NCBI GenBank assembly: GCA_016704305.1
Contig: JADJAL010000024.1
Span: 29,838-93,837 of the forward strand
DNA from: Haliea sp.
GTDB lineage: Bacteria > Pseudomonadota > Gammaproteobacteria > Pseudomonadales > Halieaceae
DNA: 64,000 bases
Direction of reading: 5' to 3'
The position numbers were made by a program, and so were the translations under genes. Below the pieces are notes generated by a model that made no database searches, was not told the origin of the DNA, and saw only the letters and a list, made by a program, of their open reading frames with translations. Below, piece after piece: positions 38,765 to 48,878 of the stretch; the stretch's first letter is position 1; each line of letters starts with the position of its first letter.

Positions 38765-40681
38765 TCAGTTGCTGAACGTGACGCCCACGCGAAACGCGCG
38801 CGACGGCGCGTCGAAGCCGACAGCGGTCTCGTACTGCTCATCCAGCACATTGTCCACGGAGAGCGCCAGCAGCCAGGCGGGCGCGAGCTGGTAGTGCAAC
38901 ACCCAATCCACGCGATGGTAATCGTCCAGTTCCTCCGTCACCTGTTCGCCGGTATGCCGCGAGGCGGCCCACTGCTGTCCGCCGTAAAGGTAATCGAGCG
39001 CGGTATCCCAGCGCGCCGCAATCTGCCACTGCGCGACCACGCTGGCTGTCCACTGCGGCCGACCGGTGAGCACGGTGTTCTCATTCTTGACATCGATATC
39101 GGTGTACGTCGCCTGGCTGCGCAGGCTTAGCGCGGGCAGTGCTTGCCAGTCCGCCTGCAACTCGACGCCGCTGGTCTGCACGCGCTTGCGATTGACATTG
39201 CGGAAGGTCTCGTTGTCGAAGTCCACCAGGTCGCGGAAATCGTTTTCAAAGCCGGTAGCGCCGAGCACCAGCGCATCGCTCGCCTGCCAGCTCGCGCCGA
39301 GATCCCAGCTCTCGCCCTGCTCCGGTTGCAAATCCGGATTGCCGACCAGCGCGTGGCCCAGCGCGAAAAAGCTCGGCAGTTTGTACGCCTCGCCCCAGTT
39401 CGCGGCGAGGGTGACGCCCCCGCCCACGGTATATTTGGCGCCGGCCTGCGCCGAGGTCTCGCTGTCGAAGTCCTCGGGATCGTCGTAGCGCAGGCTGGTG
39501 TGCAACAGCAGGTCCGCCAGCGGCGTAGCGGAGACATCGGCAAACAGGCTGCGCGTGTCGCGATCCAGCTCAAAATCCGTGGGCATCCGCGCGCCGAAAA
39601 ACTCGAGATAACCCACGCTCTTGCCGTCCTCGTGGCGATACTCCGCGCCAACATTGGCTTCCAGGGTCGGCGCCAACTGCAGGGTGTTGACCCAGCGCAG
39701 TTGGTCGCGCGTGAAGTCGGTGTCCGCCGCATTGGGCGGCACTTCGAGGTAAGGCGCAATGCCCGGCGAGCGGTAGTGCTCGTCCTGCTCGAAGCGACTG
39801 CCGGTGACCGTGCTGCGCCATTGCGATGACCACTGCGCGCCCCAGTCCGCGGCCAGGATTTCCTGCGTGTAGTCGCTGTGGTCCAGCGCGTCGTTCTGCG
39901 AAAAGCGTGGCCCGCCGCCCTGCTCCGGGTAGGAGCCGCGCTTGCCGTCGAGGTAGCGGTAGCTGACGCCGAACTCCTGCGCCTTAGAAGGCTGCCATCC
40001 CAGGCGCAGGTTCGCGCTGTCGGTGTCGCGCGTGCTGCCGGGCGTGGGTTCGCCGTCGTCGCGGTGCGCCACGCCCACCACGTAATTAAAATCGCCCACG
40101 CTGCCCAGCGCACTTGCGCCAACATCGCTGTAATCGTCCTGCCCGGCCTCGGCGTACACGTCCTGCTGATGGCCCTGCTGCGGGCGGCGCGTGATGATAT
40201 TGATCACGCCGGCCAGCGCATCGGAACCGTAAATCGCGGACTGCGCGCCGCGCACCACCTCGATGCGCTCCACGCTGTTGGGATTGAGGTTGGCAAAATC
40301 AAAACTGCCGCCGCGAAAGTTGCTGGGATCATTCACCGCGATGCCGTCCACCAGCACCAGCGTGAAGTTGGATTCACCGCCGCGTATGGACACCGCCGTC
40401 AAACCGCCGGGGCCGCCCTGCTGCTCAACCAACAGGCCGGGCAGCGTTCTGAGCAGGTCGGCGACCGTGGTTTTATTCAGCGCCTGGATCTGCTGCGCAT
40501 CCAGCACCGACACCGAGGCCGTCAGTGCCGGTTGCGGCGCAAACGTGCCGGTTACCAGCACGTCCTCGAGCGCGGCATTCGGTGCGGCTGCGACTGCGCT
40601 GCACTCTTTACCGCATTCTGCACCGCTCACTGCATTGCATGTCAGCGACGCGAAAAGTATTGCGATGATCCTGTATAGCAT
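38765..40681 (-). CDS. TonB-dependent outer-membrane receptor (BtuB-like)
   Basis: Protein of 638 residues. A signal peptide (IIAILFASLTCNAVSGA) is followed by the plug domain: LEDVLVTGTF, VADLLRTLPGLLVEQQGG, VSIRGGESNFTLVLVDG, and VERIEVVRGAQSAIYGSDALAGVINIITR. The rest is a 22-strand barrel ending SRAFRVGVTFSN with a terminal aromatic-type ending. It resembles cobalamin or siderophore receptors but also serves glycan fragments in marine bacteria. No cobalamin riboswitch pattern is visible upstream. It lies next to the sulfatases. Confidence 0.9.
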   Translation of the reverse strand: MLYRIIAILFASLTCNAVSGAECGKECSAVAAAPNAALEDVLVTGTFAPQPALTASVSVLDAQQIQALNKTTVADLLRTLPGLLVEQQGGPGGLTAVSIRGGESNFTLVLVDGIAVNDPSNFRGGSFDFANLNPNSVERIEVVRGAQSAIYGSDALAGVINIITRRPQQGHQQDVYAEAGQDDYSDVGASALGSVGDFNYVVGVAHRDDGEPTPGSTRDTDSANLRLGWQPSKAQEFGVSYRYLDGKRGSYPEQGGGPRFSQNDALDHSDYTQEILAADWGAQWSSQWRSTVTGSRFEQDEHYRSPGIAPYLEVPPNAADTDFTRDQLRWVNTLQLAPTLEANVGAEYRHEDGKSVGYLEFFGARMPTDFELDRDTRSLFADVSATPLADLLLHTSLRYDDPEDFDSETSAQAGAKYTVGGGVTLAANWGEAYKLPSFFALGHALVGNPDLQPEQGESWDLGASWQASDALVLGATGFENDFRDLVDFDNETFRNVNRKRVQTSGVELQADWQALPALSLRSQATYTDIDVKNENTVLTGRPQWTASVVAQWQIAARWDTALDYLYGGQQWAASRHTGEQVTEELDDYHRVDWVLHYQLAPAWLLALSVDNVLDEQYETAVGFDAPSRAFRVGVTFSN

Positions 40682-40772
40682 TGCCGACGCGTTTCTCCCG
40701 GACTTTCATTGTGCTGGCCAAACTCGTAATCTGGATCGCGTTACCGCGCTGCCGCCAGCCTGTTCACTACTC

Positions 40773-40793
40773 AATGTGCAATGTGCAATGTGC
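40773..40793. repeat. three tandem copies of AATGTGC
   Basis: Three perfect 7-base units in the divergent gap between the TonB receptor and the TMEM220-like gene. It may be an iteron-like site or simple slippage; there is nothing to decide. Confidence 0.6.
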
Positions 40794-40814
40794 ACTGCCT
40801 TAACGGAATGCCAC

Positions 40815-41180
40815 ATGACCATCGTAATGACGATCTGCAATGCGATCTTCCTGCTTGTTTACCTGCTATCCGCTGCGGTCCAATACAACGACCCGGATGC
40901 GCTGGTATGGGCTGCGATATACCTGGCAGCGGCCGCGATGTGCGCGCTGCAATTTCGCAGAAACCCGCCGCGCTGGCTAGCGCCCGCGTTGGTGGCAATC
41001 AGTGTGGTGTGGATCGGCATGCTGCTACCGCGCATCGTCGGGCAGGTCTCCCTCGAGGAAATCTTCGCATCCATCAGCATGCGCACGCGGGCCGTGGAGG
41101 AAGCACGCGAAATCGGCGGACTAAGCCTGGTCATCCTGTGGGCCGCGGTGCTCTGGCATCGCCAGCGCGCCACCCGATAG
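40815..41180 (+). CDS. TMEM220-like small membrane protein
   Basis: Protein of 121 residues with four predicted membrane helices. The stretch LLSAAVQYNDPDALVWAAIY is the recognisable start of the TMEM220 family (AAVQYNDPD). The C-terminal helix is ISLVILWAAVLW-like. Function unknown in any organism. An ATG three codons before a second ATG was chosen; an in-frame start at 40791 is possible. It converges on the large cytochrome gene. Confidence 0.75.
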   Translation: MTIVMTICNAIFLLVYLLSAAVQYNDPDALVWAAIYLAAAAMCALQFRRNPPRWLAPALVAISVVWIGMLLPRIVGQVSLEEIFASISMRTRAVEEAREIGGLSLVILWAAVLWHRQRATR

Positions 41181-41199
41181 CGTGCACGCCTGCCGGTGA

Positions 41200-44100
41200 T
41201 CACGGCTTGCGCTGCACGCGGATCTTCTCGCCCTTGCGGTGCAGGATAAGCGAGTTCACCGCGCCATTGGGCTCGACAACGAACTCGATTTTCCCACTTT
41301 CGCCGCCGCCGGACGCCGTGAACGTGGTCGCGTTCACCTGCTCCATCTTGCCCGCGCCGTACATCGGCACATTGACGTAGAGGCCATCGGCTTTCTCCTC
41401 GAATGTCAGCGTGACGAAACTGACCGCGAACTCGCCTTCGAAGCGCTCGAATCCGCGATCCACCGCGACCGCTTCGAGTTCCGCGACAGTCCACGGTTGG
41501 CTGCGGCCTGCGCTGGCGGCGCGTATCGCGGCCACAGCTTCGACACTGACCGGGTCCGCCTTGTTGCCCCAGCTGCGCCGTAAATACGTCATCAATCCCG
41601 CGAGCGTGGCGTCATCGAGTTCTTTCAGGTGACCGTGTGGCGGCATCACACCGTTATAGCTTTCGTCCAATACCGTTACCGGCCCCGTCAGGCCCTGCAG
41701 GATGATGCGCGCGAGCCATTCCGGCGGACCGGTGACCCACGAGGCACCGGCCAGTGGCGGCGCCAACCCGGCTACGCCAGCGCCGTTTTGCCCGTGGCAC
41801 GCGGCGCATTGCGGATAAAATTTCTCCCCCAACGCCATCGCTTCCAACTGCTCGGGGCTGAGCGGCTTGATGCCCGCCGCCAACTCATCGCCCGGCCAGG
41901 TGAACGACACACGCGCGGCCATGCGCCCGGCCCACAGCGGATCGTCTTCACCCACCGAACCGTCCGCAAATATCGGCGGCGGGCCGGCCAGTTGCGCGGG
42001 AACAAAGCCCGGGCTGATCGCGACATCCTCCATGCCGCTAAGCATCGCCAGTTGCTGCCAGGCGAACTCGCCGGTGCGCGACGCGGCCAGCGCCAGCAGT
42101 TCCAGCAGTTGCGGATTGGCCGGCTCGGCGGACGTGAGATCGCCGCGCAGGCTGCGATACGCGCCGCCCGCCAGTGCTGCCAGCGCGTTCTGCGCACCGT
42201 CACTGGATTCTTCGAGCTGCGCGGATGCCAGCAACTCCTGCAGGAACACCAGTTCCTGTCCCGACACCGCGCGCACCACCGCCTGGCGCACGTAGGGGCT
42301 GGTGAGCTGCGTCGTCAAAAGTTGTGCAAGCGCGGAGCGCACGTTGGCATCGGTTGCGTGGCTGCCCATTGCGAACGCCAGTTGCATCGACAGCGCCTCG
42401 TCGCGCGCGGGCAATGCGTTGTGCAATTGCAGCAAATCAGACACCTGCAGCAACGCATGGCCCGCGCGCAACGCGTGCAACTGCAGCGGCAGGCGGCCGG
42501 AACCGGCGAGCGCCATGACCAGATCACGTTGCAACTCGCCCCTGCCCTGCAAGGTCCAGATCGCATGCAGCGCCGCCAGCGTTTGCGCATCGTTGTCGGT
42601 TGCCGACAGCGCGAGATCACTGAGTACGGCCGTCAGGTCGCCATTGCGCGCCAGTAAAAGACGCTGTGCCGTGTCGCGCACCCAACCGTTGGGATTGGCC
42701 AGCGCCGCGATCAACTCATCGTTGCTGGCCGCCGCAAGCTCGGGGAATGCGCGCCCTGCCTTGCCCTCGGTATGACGGATGCGCCAGATACGGCCCATGC
42801 CGATGGGCGTCTCGAGACCGCGCTGGAACACCTGCTCGCGCAGTTCGTCCGTCATGAACACGACGTCCTGCACGATGCCGCGATACATATCGATAATGTA
42901 GAGCGCGCCGTCGGGGCCGTTCATCGCATCCACCGGGCGAAAGCGCTCGTCCGTCGAACCGAGGAAATCGCGCTTGCCCCATTTCTCGTCATCGTAGAGG
43001 CGCTGGCTGGCCGTCAGCGCCATACCCTCTTCCGTGATGGCGAACTGCGCGACCACGTTGCCGGCCACCTCCGGCACGAACACATCGGACTGGTACTGCG
43101 CCGGGAACTGGTCGCCACGGTAGGAGACCAGCCCGCTGACGCCGGTCGCGTTCAACAGGCGTCCATCCTTGCGCAGGGTGCCCTCCAGGTACGCGCGGTT
43201 GACGCCGGGATTGACGCGCACCGAAAACACCTCCGCCGGATCGGTCAGGTTGACACCCAACCCCTGTGGATACAGCTCGACGCCGGGTTGCAGCAGATCT
43301 TCCGCCGCGAAGAAATCCGCCTGTATCCAGGTGGAGTTGTGGTTGTAGAGCAAGCGGCCCACGTCATCCTGGGTGATCCCCCACTGCCCCCGGTTGAGCC
43401 CCTCCCGCTCCACCAGTTCACCATTTTCGATACGCAGGCTGCGGGCGGATTTTGAGTTATATAACCAGTTGTCCAGCCCCTGCCGCAGGCCGTTTTCCAG
43501 ATGCTCAACGTTGCTATCCACCGCTTCGATGCCATAACTGCCCAGGCGGCGTTTGTTCGCGCACAGCGCGTCGCGCTCGGGCAATTCGCACAGCCACAGG
43601 TTGGGCGGCTCGCCGATCAGCACGCCCTCGTTGACCACGGCGACCGCGCGCGGGAGGACCAGTCCACCGAGGAACACCACGCTGGTATCCATGCGCCCGT
43701 CGCCATCGGTATCCTCCAGCCGCACCACCTGGCCGACCGGCTCCTCGCTGCCCGTGCCGTAGGCATCGGGCATATAGCCGCGCATTTCCACCACGTACAG
43801 GCGGCCGTATTCATCCCACGCCATCGCCACCGGGTCTTCCACCAGCGGCTCGGCCGCGACCAGTTCGATCTCGAAACCCGGCGCGATGCTGAACGCCGCT
43901 TGCGCTTCATCCGGCGACAGGACCGGCGCGGGCTTGTTATCCAGCGTCTGGTAAAACAGCGGCTCGTCGCTGCCTTCTTTCAGGGAGAACCATTCCATGT
44001 CAGTGATATGGAATGTGTCACCGCAGCGCGCGGGCTGGATGCGCAGCTGCCCGCGTTCCGGCAGGGCGATGTCGCCTGTATTGTAAAAGCGCAGCGCATC

Positions 44101-45167
44101 CATTTCGTCGACCGTCAGCGTGATCGCGCCACCGCTCGTCACGCCGACGAAGCGATGCCGCTCCGCCGAGTCCAGGCTCACCGGCTCGCTGACCTGCTCG
44201 CCGGCTGGCGTGACCACGCGCGCCTCGGCGCGATCCGCGTAAATTTTGACTTCCGCAAAGCTCGCGCCGCCGCTGGCGCCGCCGCCCTCCTCCGCGAGGT
44301 AGCGCAGCTGTATCGTCGTCGGTGCGTCGCAGGCGGGCACGGTCATGCGCAGCAGTGCATCGCCGAATTGCCTGCGCGCGGTCAACCATGCCTCGCCCTC
44401 GGGCAGCGCACCCGCAATGCCATTCGCGGTAAATTCCAGGCCATCGAGATTCGCCATGCGCCATTCGGCGGCGGCCAGCAGGCTCTCGCCCGCTCGCGCC
44501 AGCGGCGGCAGTTCCTTCAGGCGAATACGCCGCCAGCGCATCGCGCCAGTCTCGCCCTGGTGCACCTGCAGCGCGATGAAGCCCTGCGCATCCAGGCCGT
44601 CGACGATGTCCGCCGCGAGCACGCCGTTGATCCAGGTTTTGATGCGCGCGCCGCGCGCCTCGATTTCGACATCGTTCCAGTCGTTCAGGCGAATGGCCGC
44701 GCGCACCTCGGGCTTGTCGGCAAGACCCGCCAGCCAACCGCGCCGCGCCTCGTCGTAAATGCCGCCGCTCCAGGAGCGCTCCGAATCGTCGAGCTCAAAC
44801 TGATAACCGTAGGCGCGGCCATTGCGCTCTCCATCGGGATCGACGGCCCTCTGCTGCGCGCGAAACAACACGCCGGAATTGCCGGGCTCGTCCCAGCGCA
44901 TCTGCATTTTCAGCGAGAAATCGCCGTAGGTTTTTCCGTGCGCAGGAAGGTGTTCTCACCCGGGCCGCGACGACCGACGATGTCCTCGCCCTCCGGCGCG
45001 AACGTGGCCTCGCCACCGATGGTGCGCCAGCCGTCGAGGGACTTGCCGTCGTAGAGGTAGTGGTAGCCGTCCTCCAGCGTGAACTGCGGTGTGGAAGGCG
45101 AGCGCAGCGCAAAGTAGGCGGCGCCGGCAAGCGCGACCAAAACCACCAACAGTATCAATTTCTTCAT
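41200..45167 (-). pseudogene. large PVC-type cytochrome c protein with DUF1080 and HEAT-like parts, one-base frameshift
   Basis: Restored product of about 1322 residues with an N-terminal membrane anchor or signal (LILLVVLVALAGAAYFAL). Residues about 30-200 resemble DUF1080/3-keto-disaccharide hydrolase (YLYDGKSLDGWRT, WNDVEIEARGARIKTWINGV). A second similar segment follows at 220-420. Residues about 440-840 are the PVC-type dehydrogenase propeller (FEIELVAAEPLVEDPVAM, LYVVEMRGYMPD, VRLEDTDGDGRMD). HEAT-like helices follow, then a cytochrome c domain with CAACHG. A one-base A loss in the T/A run at 44931-44935 breaks the N-terminal part. It looks like an electron-carrying oxidase of sugars. 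Confidence 0.82.
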
Positions 45168-45207
45168 GGGAGCATGCCTTACTGGAATAATCTGGAACCA
45201 ACGGTAC

Positions 45208-46776
45208 TTAATTAAGCTTCGAGATCGGCGGTAAATTGAATGTCATAGGGGCGGGACACGCCGAACCCGTTGCAGCGGGCACCCTCGGGGTGGGCTCGGC
45301 GCTGGCTCCCCTGACTCCAATTCGCCTACCGCACTTCGAGTGGCCCTGCAACAACGCACGCAGTCCATAACGCGCGATGCGGTCGACATGCTGTTGCACG
45401 ACAGCGCACAGCGCCGAAAATCCGTCGAGGTTATCAGCGCCGATCCGCGCGCAGGCCAGCACTGCGATCAGGCGCTTGTCGGCGGCGGCGTCGCTCTCCC
45501 TGATCAGCAACAATTGCTCAGCACGCGGATCATCGATGGCCATGTCGGTGTGTAACATGTAGTAGCACCACGCGCTGAGCGCCTTGAGCAGATTGGGCGC
45601 TGCACTGTCCTGCTGCAATGTTGGCAACCAGCGCTGGCGAATTTTTTCGCTGCCGTCCATGGCGATCTGCGCGCAGCGATGCCGCAGGCAGGGATTGCTG
45701 AAGCGCGCCAGCAACTGCTCGCCGTAGTCTGCCAGATTGAAATTGCCCGGTGCCTCGAGCGCCGGCATTAGGTCTTCTTGCATCAGTTGCCGCACATACC
45801 CGCGCAGCGTGTCATCCGCCATCACGGCATCGACTGTTTCGAGTCCCGCCAGCAGGCCGCAATAGGCGATCGCGGAGTGCGTGGCATTGAGCAGGCGCAG
45901 CTTGATGTTCTCGTAGGGCGCGATATCCGCCACCAACAGCGCGCCCGCGCTTTCCCAGTCCGGCCTGCCGGCGGCGAAGTCGTCCTCCATGATCCACTGG
46001 GAAAACGGTTCTGTCGCCACGGCGCCTTCGTCGCGCAGTCCCAACAGCTGTGCCTGGCGCTGCCTGCCGCTGTCCGTCATCGCCGGCACGATGCGGTCGA
46101 CCATGGAGCAGGGGAAGCGCGCAGCGGTCTTCAGCCACGAAAGTACAGCGGGAAAGGTGGACTGCAGATAGTCACTCAGGACTGCGCGCAACACTTTGCT
46201 GTTGGCGGACAGGTTATCGCAGCTCATGATTGTCACAGGCGCGCCACCCGCTGCCACACGTTGCTGCAAGCCCAGTGCAAGAATGCCGATGGCGGAGCGC
46301 GGCTGCGCGGGATTTTTGAGATCGCTTTTGACGGTGGCGTCCTTGCGGTTCAGGGATTTTCCGTCAGCGGCGAGCGTGTAGCCCTTCTCCGTGATCGTGA
46401 GTGTCAGCACACGAATATCCTGGCGCGCGATGACGTCCGCAATCTTCGATACGCCTGCGCTCGCCACCAGCACCTCCTGCACCACCCCGATAACGCGCAA
46501 CTCAACGCCTGTCGCATCTTCACTCAACACGGAGTACAAACAGTCCTGTGGCAGCAGCTGCGTGGACACGTCGGCGCTGCGCAAGGAGACGCCGATAATT
46601 CCCCAATCACCGCCGCTGCGGGCAATCGCCTCGTCGGTATACACCGCCTGGTGGGCGCGGTGAAAAGCGCCCAGTCCCAGATGCACGATACCGGCGCGCA
46701 ACCGCGCGCGGTCATACGCTGGCTTGCGTACGGCGCCGTTGAGTTCACCCAGTGTGGAGGGATGCAGTCGGTTCAT
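45208..46776 (-). CDS. uxuB: fructuronate reductase / mannitol dehydrogenase family
   Basis: Protein of 522 residues. N-terminal IVHLGLGAFHRAHQAVYTD is the NAD-binding start of the mannitol dehydrogenase/UxuB family; ITEKGY, DNLSANSKVLR and MVDRIVPAMTD are typical too. UxuB reduces D-fructuronate to D-mannonate. It is the last of the minus-strand hexuronate genes, six bases after uxaC. The last 40 residues (CGRRIGVRGASAEP to ISKLN) are a non-conserved tail, possibly from read-through past a lost stop. Confidence 0.92.
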   Translation of the reverse strand: MNRLHPSTLGELNGAVRKPAYDRARLRAGIVHLGLGAFHRAHQAVYTDEAIARSGGDWGIIGVSLRSADVSTQLLPQDCLYSVLSEDATGVELRVIGVVQEVLVASAGVSKIADVIARQDIRVLTLTITEKGYTLAADGKSLNRKDATVKSDLKNPAQPRSAIGILALGLQQRVAAGGAPVTIMSCDNLSANSKVLRAVLSDYLQSTFPAVLSWLKTAARFPCSMVDRIVPAMTDSGRQRQAQLLGLRDEGAVATEPFSQWIMEDDFAAGRPDWESAGALLVADIAPYENIKLRLLNATHSAIAYCGLLAGLETVDAVMADDTLRGYVRQLMQEDLMPALEAPGNFNLADYGEQLLARFSNPCLRHRCAQIAMDGSEKIRQRWLPTLQQDSAAPNLLKALSAWCYYMLHTDMAIDDPRAEQLLLIRESDAAADKRLIAVLACARIGADNLDGFSALCAVVQQHVDRIARYGLRALLQGHSKCGRRIGVRGASAEPTPRVPAATGSACPAPMTFNLPPISKLN

Positions 46777-46782
46777 CGGTCG

Positions 46783-48192
46783 CTACAGCTTGTAGGCGGT
46801 CTTCGCCAGTCGGTAGGCGAGGTCATGTGCGAGTGTCCGCGCCTCGTCCATTGCCAGCCGGTGTTCAGCCACCAGTTGCGCCAGGAAGCGGCAATCGATG
46901 CGCCGCGCCACGTCGTGCCGTGCGGGAATGGAGAGGAACGCGCGCGTGTCATCGTTGAAGCCGACGGTGTTGTAAATGCCGGCGGTCTCCGTCATCTGGT
47001 GGCGATAGCGCAGCATGCCCTCGGGACTGTCGTGGAACCACCAGGCAGGGCCGAGCTTCAACGCGGGGTAATGGCCGGCCAGTGGCGCCAATTCGCGCGC
47101 GTAGGTGGTTTCATCGAGCGTAAACAGAATCAGCGTGAAGTCCGGGTTGTTGCCGACCCGATCCAGCAGCGGTTTGAGATTGCGCACGAACTCGCCCGGC
47201 AGTGGGATATCGGCGCCCTTGTCGCGACCGTACCGTGCGAACAGCTGCGGATTGTGGTTGCGATAAACGCCGGGATGGAGTTGCATCACCAGACCGTCGT
47301 CGAGACTCATCAGCGCCATCTCCAGCAACAGCTGGCCGCGGAATTGTTCGGCCTCGTGCGCTTCGAGGGTACCCGCCAGCGCGCCGTGGTAAAGACGCGC
47401 GCACTCGGCAGGCGAGAGGTCCGCCGTATGCGCGCTGGGATGGCCGTGATCGGTGGCGGTGGCACCCAGCGATTTGAAAAAGGCTCGCCGCTCCCGCAGC
47501 GCGTCAAGATAGCCGGCGTAAGTATCACAGGACACGCCGCTGATGCGCGCCAGCTCGGCGATATTCTCCGCAAAGCCTTCATACTCCGGGTCTACCACCG
47601 GGTCGGGTCGAAACGTGGTGATGACACGACCCGGCCAGGGATCCTGCGCCAGCCGTTGGTGCGCGGCCAGCGGATCCAAAGGCGATTCCGTGGTGGCGAG
47701 CACTTCGATGTTGAAGCGCTCGAACAGCGCGCGCGGCAAAAAAGCAGGTGTTGCCAACTGCCGATTGATCTCGACGTAAATGTCAGCGGCGGAGGCGCTG
47801 TCCAGCCGCGCATCGATGGCGAATACCTCGGCGAGGATATGGTCCATCCACAGGCGCGTGGGCGTGCCGCGAAACAGGTGGTAGTGATCGCCAAACAACT
47901 GCCAGACCGCTGCCGGGTCAGCATCGGGGGAACTGCCATCACTGCGCGCGATACCGAGCGTATCCAGGCTGATGCCCTGGCTGTACAGCATGCGCAGCAG
48001 GTAGTGATCCGGCTGCAGCAACAACTCGGTGGCATTGGCAAACGGCGCGTTGTCGGCAAACCAGCGCGGGTCGGTGTGGCCGTGCGGGCTGACGATGGGC
48101 AGCGTCGCTACCGCCGCGTACAGCTCGCGCGCGATCGCGCGCTCCTCGGGATGCGAGGAGAACAAACGGTCTGGGTGGAGGATAGAACTCAT
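46783..48192 (-). CDS. uxaC: glucuronate isomerase
   Basis: Protein of 469 residues, normal for UxaC. Key segments are LPIVSPHGHTDPRWFADN, LWMDHILAEVF, TTFRPDPVVDPEYEGF, HGHPSAHTADLS, MQLHPGVYRNHN and GPAWWFHDSPEGM. It converts glucuronate to fructuronate (or galacturonate to tagaturonate). The start overlaps the GntR gene stop by four bases (ATGA), so they are coupled. It sits between the regulator and uxuB in one operon. Confidence 0.96.
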   Translation of the reverse strand: MSSILHPDRLFSSHPEERAIARELYAAVATLPIVSPHGHTDPRWFADNAPFANATELLLQPDHYLLRMLYSQGISLDTLGIARSDGSSPDADPAAVWQLFGDHYHLFRGTPTRLWMDHILAEVFAIDARLDSASAADIYVEINRQLATPAFLPRALFERFNIEVLATTESPLDPLAAHQRLAQDPWPGRVITTFRPDPVVDPEYEGFAENIAELARISGVSCDTYAGYLDALRERRAFFKSLGATATDHGHPSAHTADLSPAECARLYHGALAGTLEAHEAEQFRGQLLLEMALMSLDDGLVMQLHPGVYRNHNPQLFARYGRDKGADIPLPGEFVRNLKPLLDRVGNNPDFTLILFTLDETTYARELAPLAGHYPALKLGPAWWFHDSPEGMLRYRHQMTETAGIYNTVGFNDDTRAFLSIPARHDVARRIDCRFLAQLVAEHRLAMDEARTLAHDLAYRLAKTAYKL

Positions 48193-48878
48193 TCTTCGTC
48201 CAGCAGGGTGGCGATCACCCGTTCCAGGTGGCGCGTCATCGCGGCGCGCGAGGCGTCGGGGTCGCGCCTGCCCAGGGCGTCCAGGATAGCCTGGTGATCA
48301 GCGACGATCGGGCGACTGCCCTCCTCGCGCACGCGCTGGTGAAACCGCGTGCTGATCTCGGATTCATTGCGCAACTGCCACAACCAGGTGATGGTCGCGG
48401 TCAGCGCGCTGTTGCCCGCTGCCTCGGCAATCAGGCAGTGGAATTTTTCGTCGGCCTGCTCGGTGATGGTTTCGCGGCGATTTTCCTCGCGCATGTCATC
48501 CAGCAATTCCTGCAGGCGCCGCAACTGCGCGTCCGAGATGCGCTGCGCGGCCAGCGCGCAGGTCTCGCCCTCGATCAGTTTGCGCGCCTCGAGAATCTCG
48601 AACGGCCCCGGTCCCGCCGATTCGGACAACGTGCCTGGCGTATCACCCGTGCCCCTGACATACACGCCGGAACCGGAGCGCACTTCGACCACGCCCGCAA
48701 TCTCCAGCGCAATCATCGCCTCGCGAATCGTCGGCCGACTGACGCCAAACTGGCCGGCCAGATCGCGCTCCGACGGCAGGCGGCTGCCACGGGTCAGGAC
48801 GCCGTCCGCCACCAGCGCCTGCAACTGCTGCGCGACCTGCAGGTACAGTCTCTGTACCTTGATAGCCTGAATCTGCAC
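48189..48878 (-). CDS. GntR/FadR-type (FCD) regulator of the hexuronate genes
   Basis: Region of 229 residues: winged helix (LPSERDLAGQFGVSRPTIREAMIALE) followed by an FCD ligand domain with metal His/Asp positions (EKFHCLIAEAAGN, VADHQAILDAL, MTRHLERVIA). I place the start at GTG 48878 because a GGAGG site lies directly upstream and the preceding part belongs to an oxidoreductase. In the given sequence the two are one continuous frame, so either a true fusion or a lost stop. It is UxuR/ExuR-like by position; its ligand is probably a uronate-pathway sugar acid. Confidence 0.88.
   Translation of the reverse strand: MQIQAIKVQRLYLQVAQQLQALVADGVLTRGSRLPSERDLAGQFGVSRPTIREAMIALEIAGVVEVRSGSGVYVRGTGDTPGTLSESAGPGPFEILEARKLIEGETCALAAQRISDAQLRRLQELLDDMREENRRETITEQADEKFHCLIAEAAGNSALTATITWLWQLRNESEISTRFHQRVREEGSRPIVADHQAILDALGRRDPDASRAAMTRHLERVIATLLDEE

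Noticed and set aside
40682..40814. Cobalamin riboswitch ahead of the BtuB-like receptor
   Set aside because: No B12-box or conserved riboswitch pieces are visible upstream of the start; only AATGTGC repeats.
43501..45054. 517-codon plus-strand frame opposite the cytochrome gene
   Set aside because: Antisense shadow; opposite strand holds the conserved protein.
45778..48297. 839-codon plus-strand frame opposite uxuB and uxaC
   Set aside because: Antisense shadow; composition is His/Arg/Gln-rich without domains while the minus strand is conserved.
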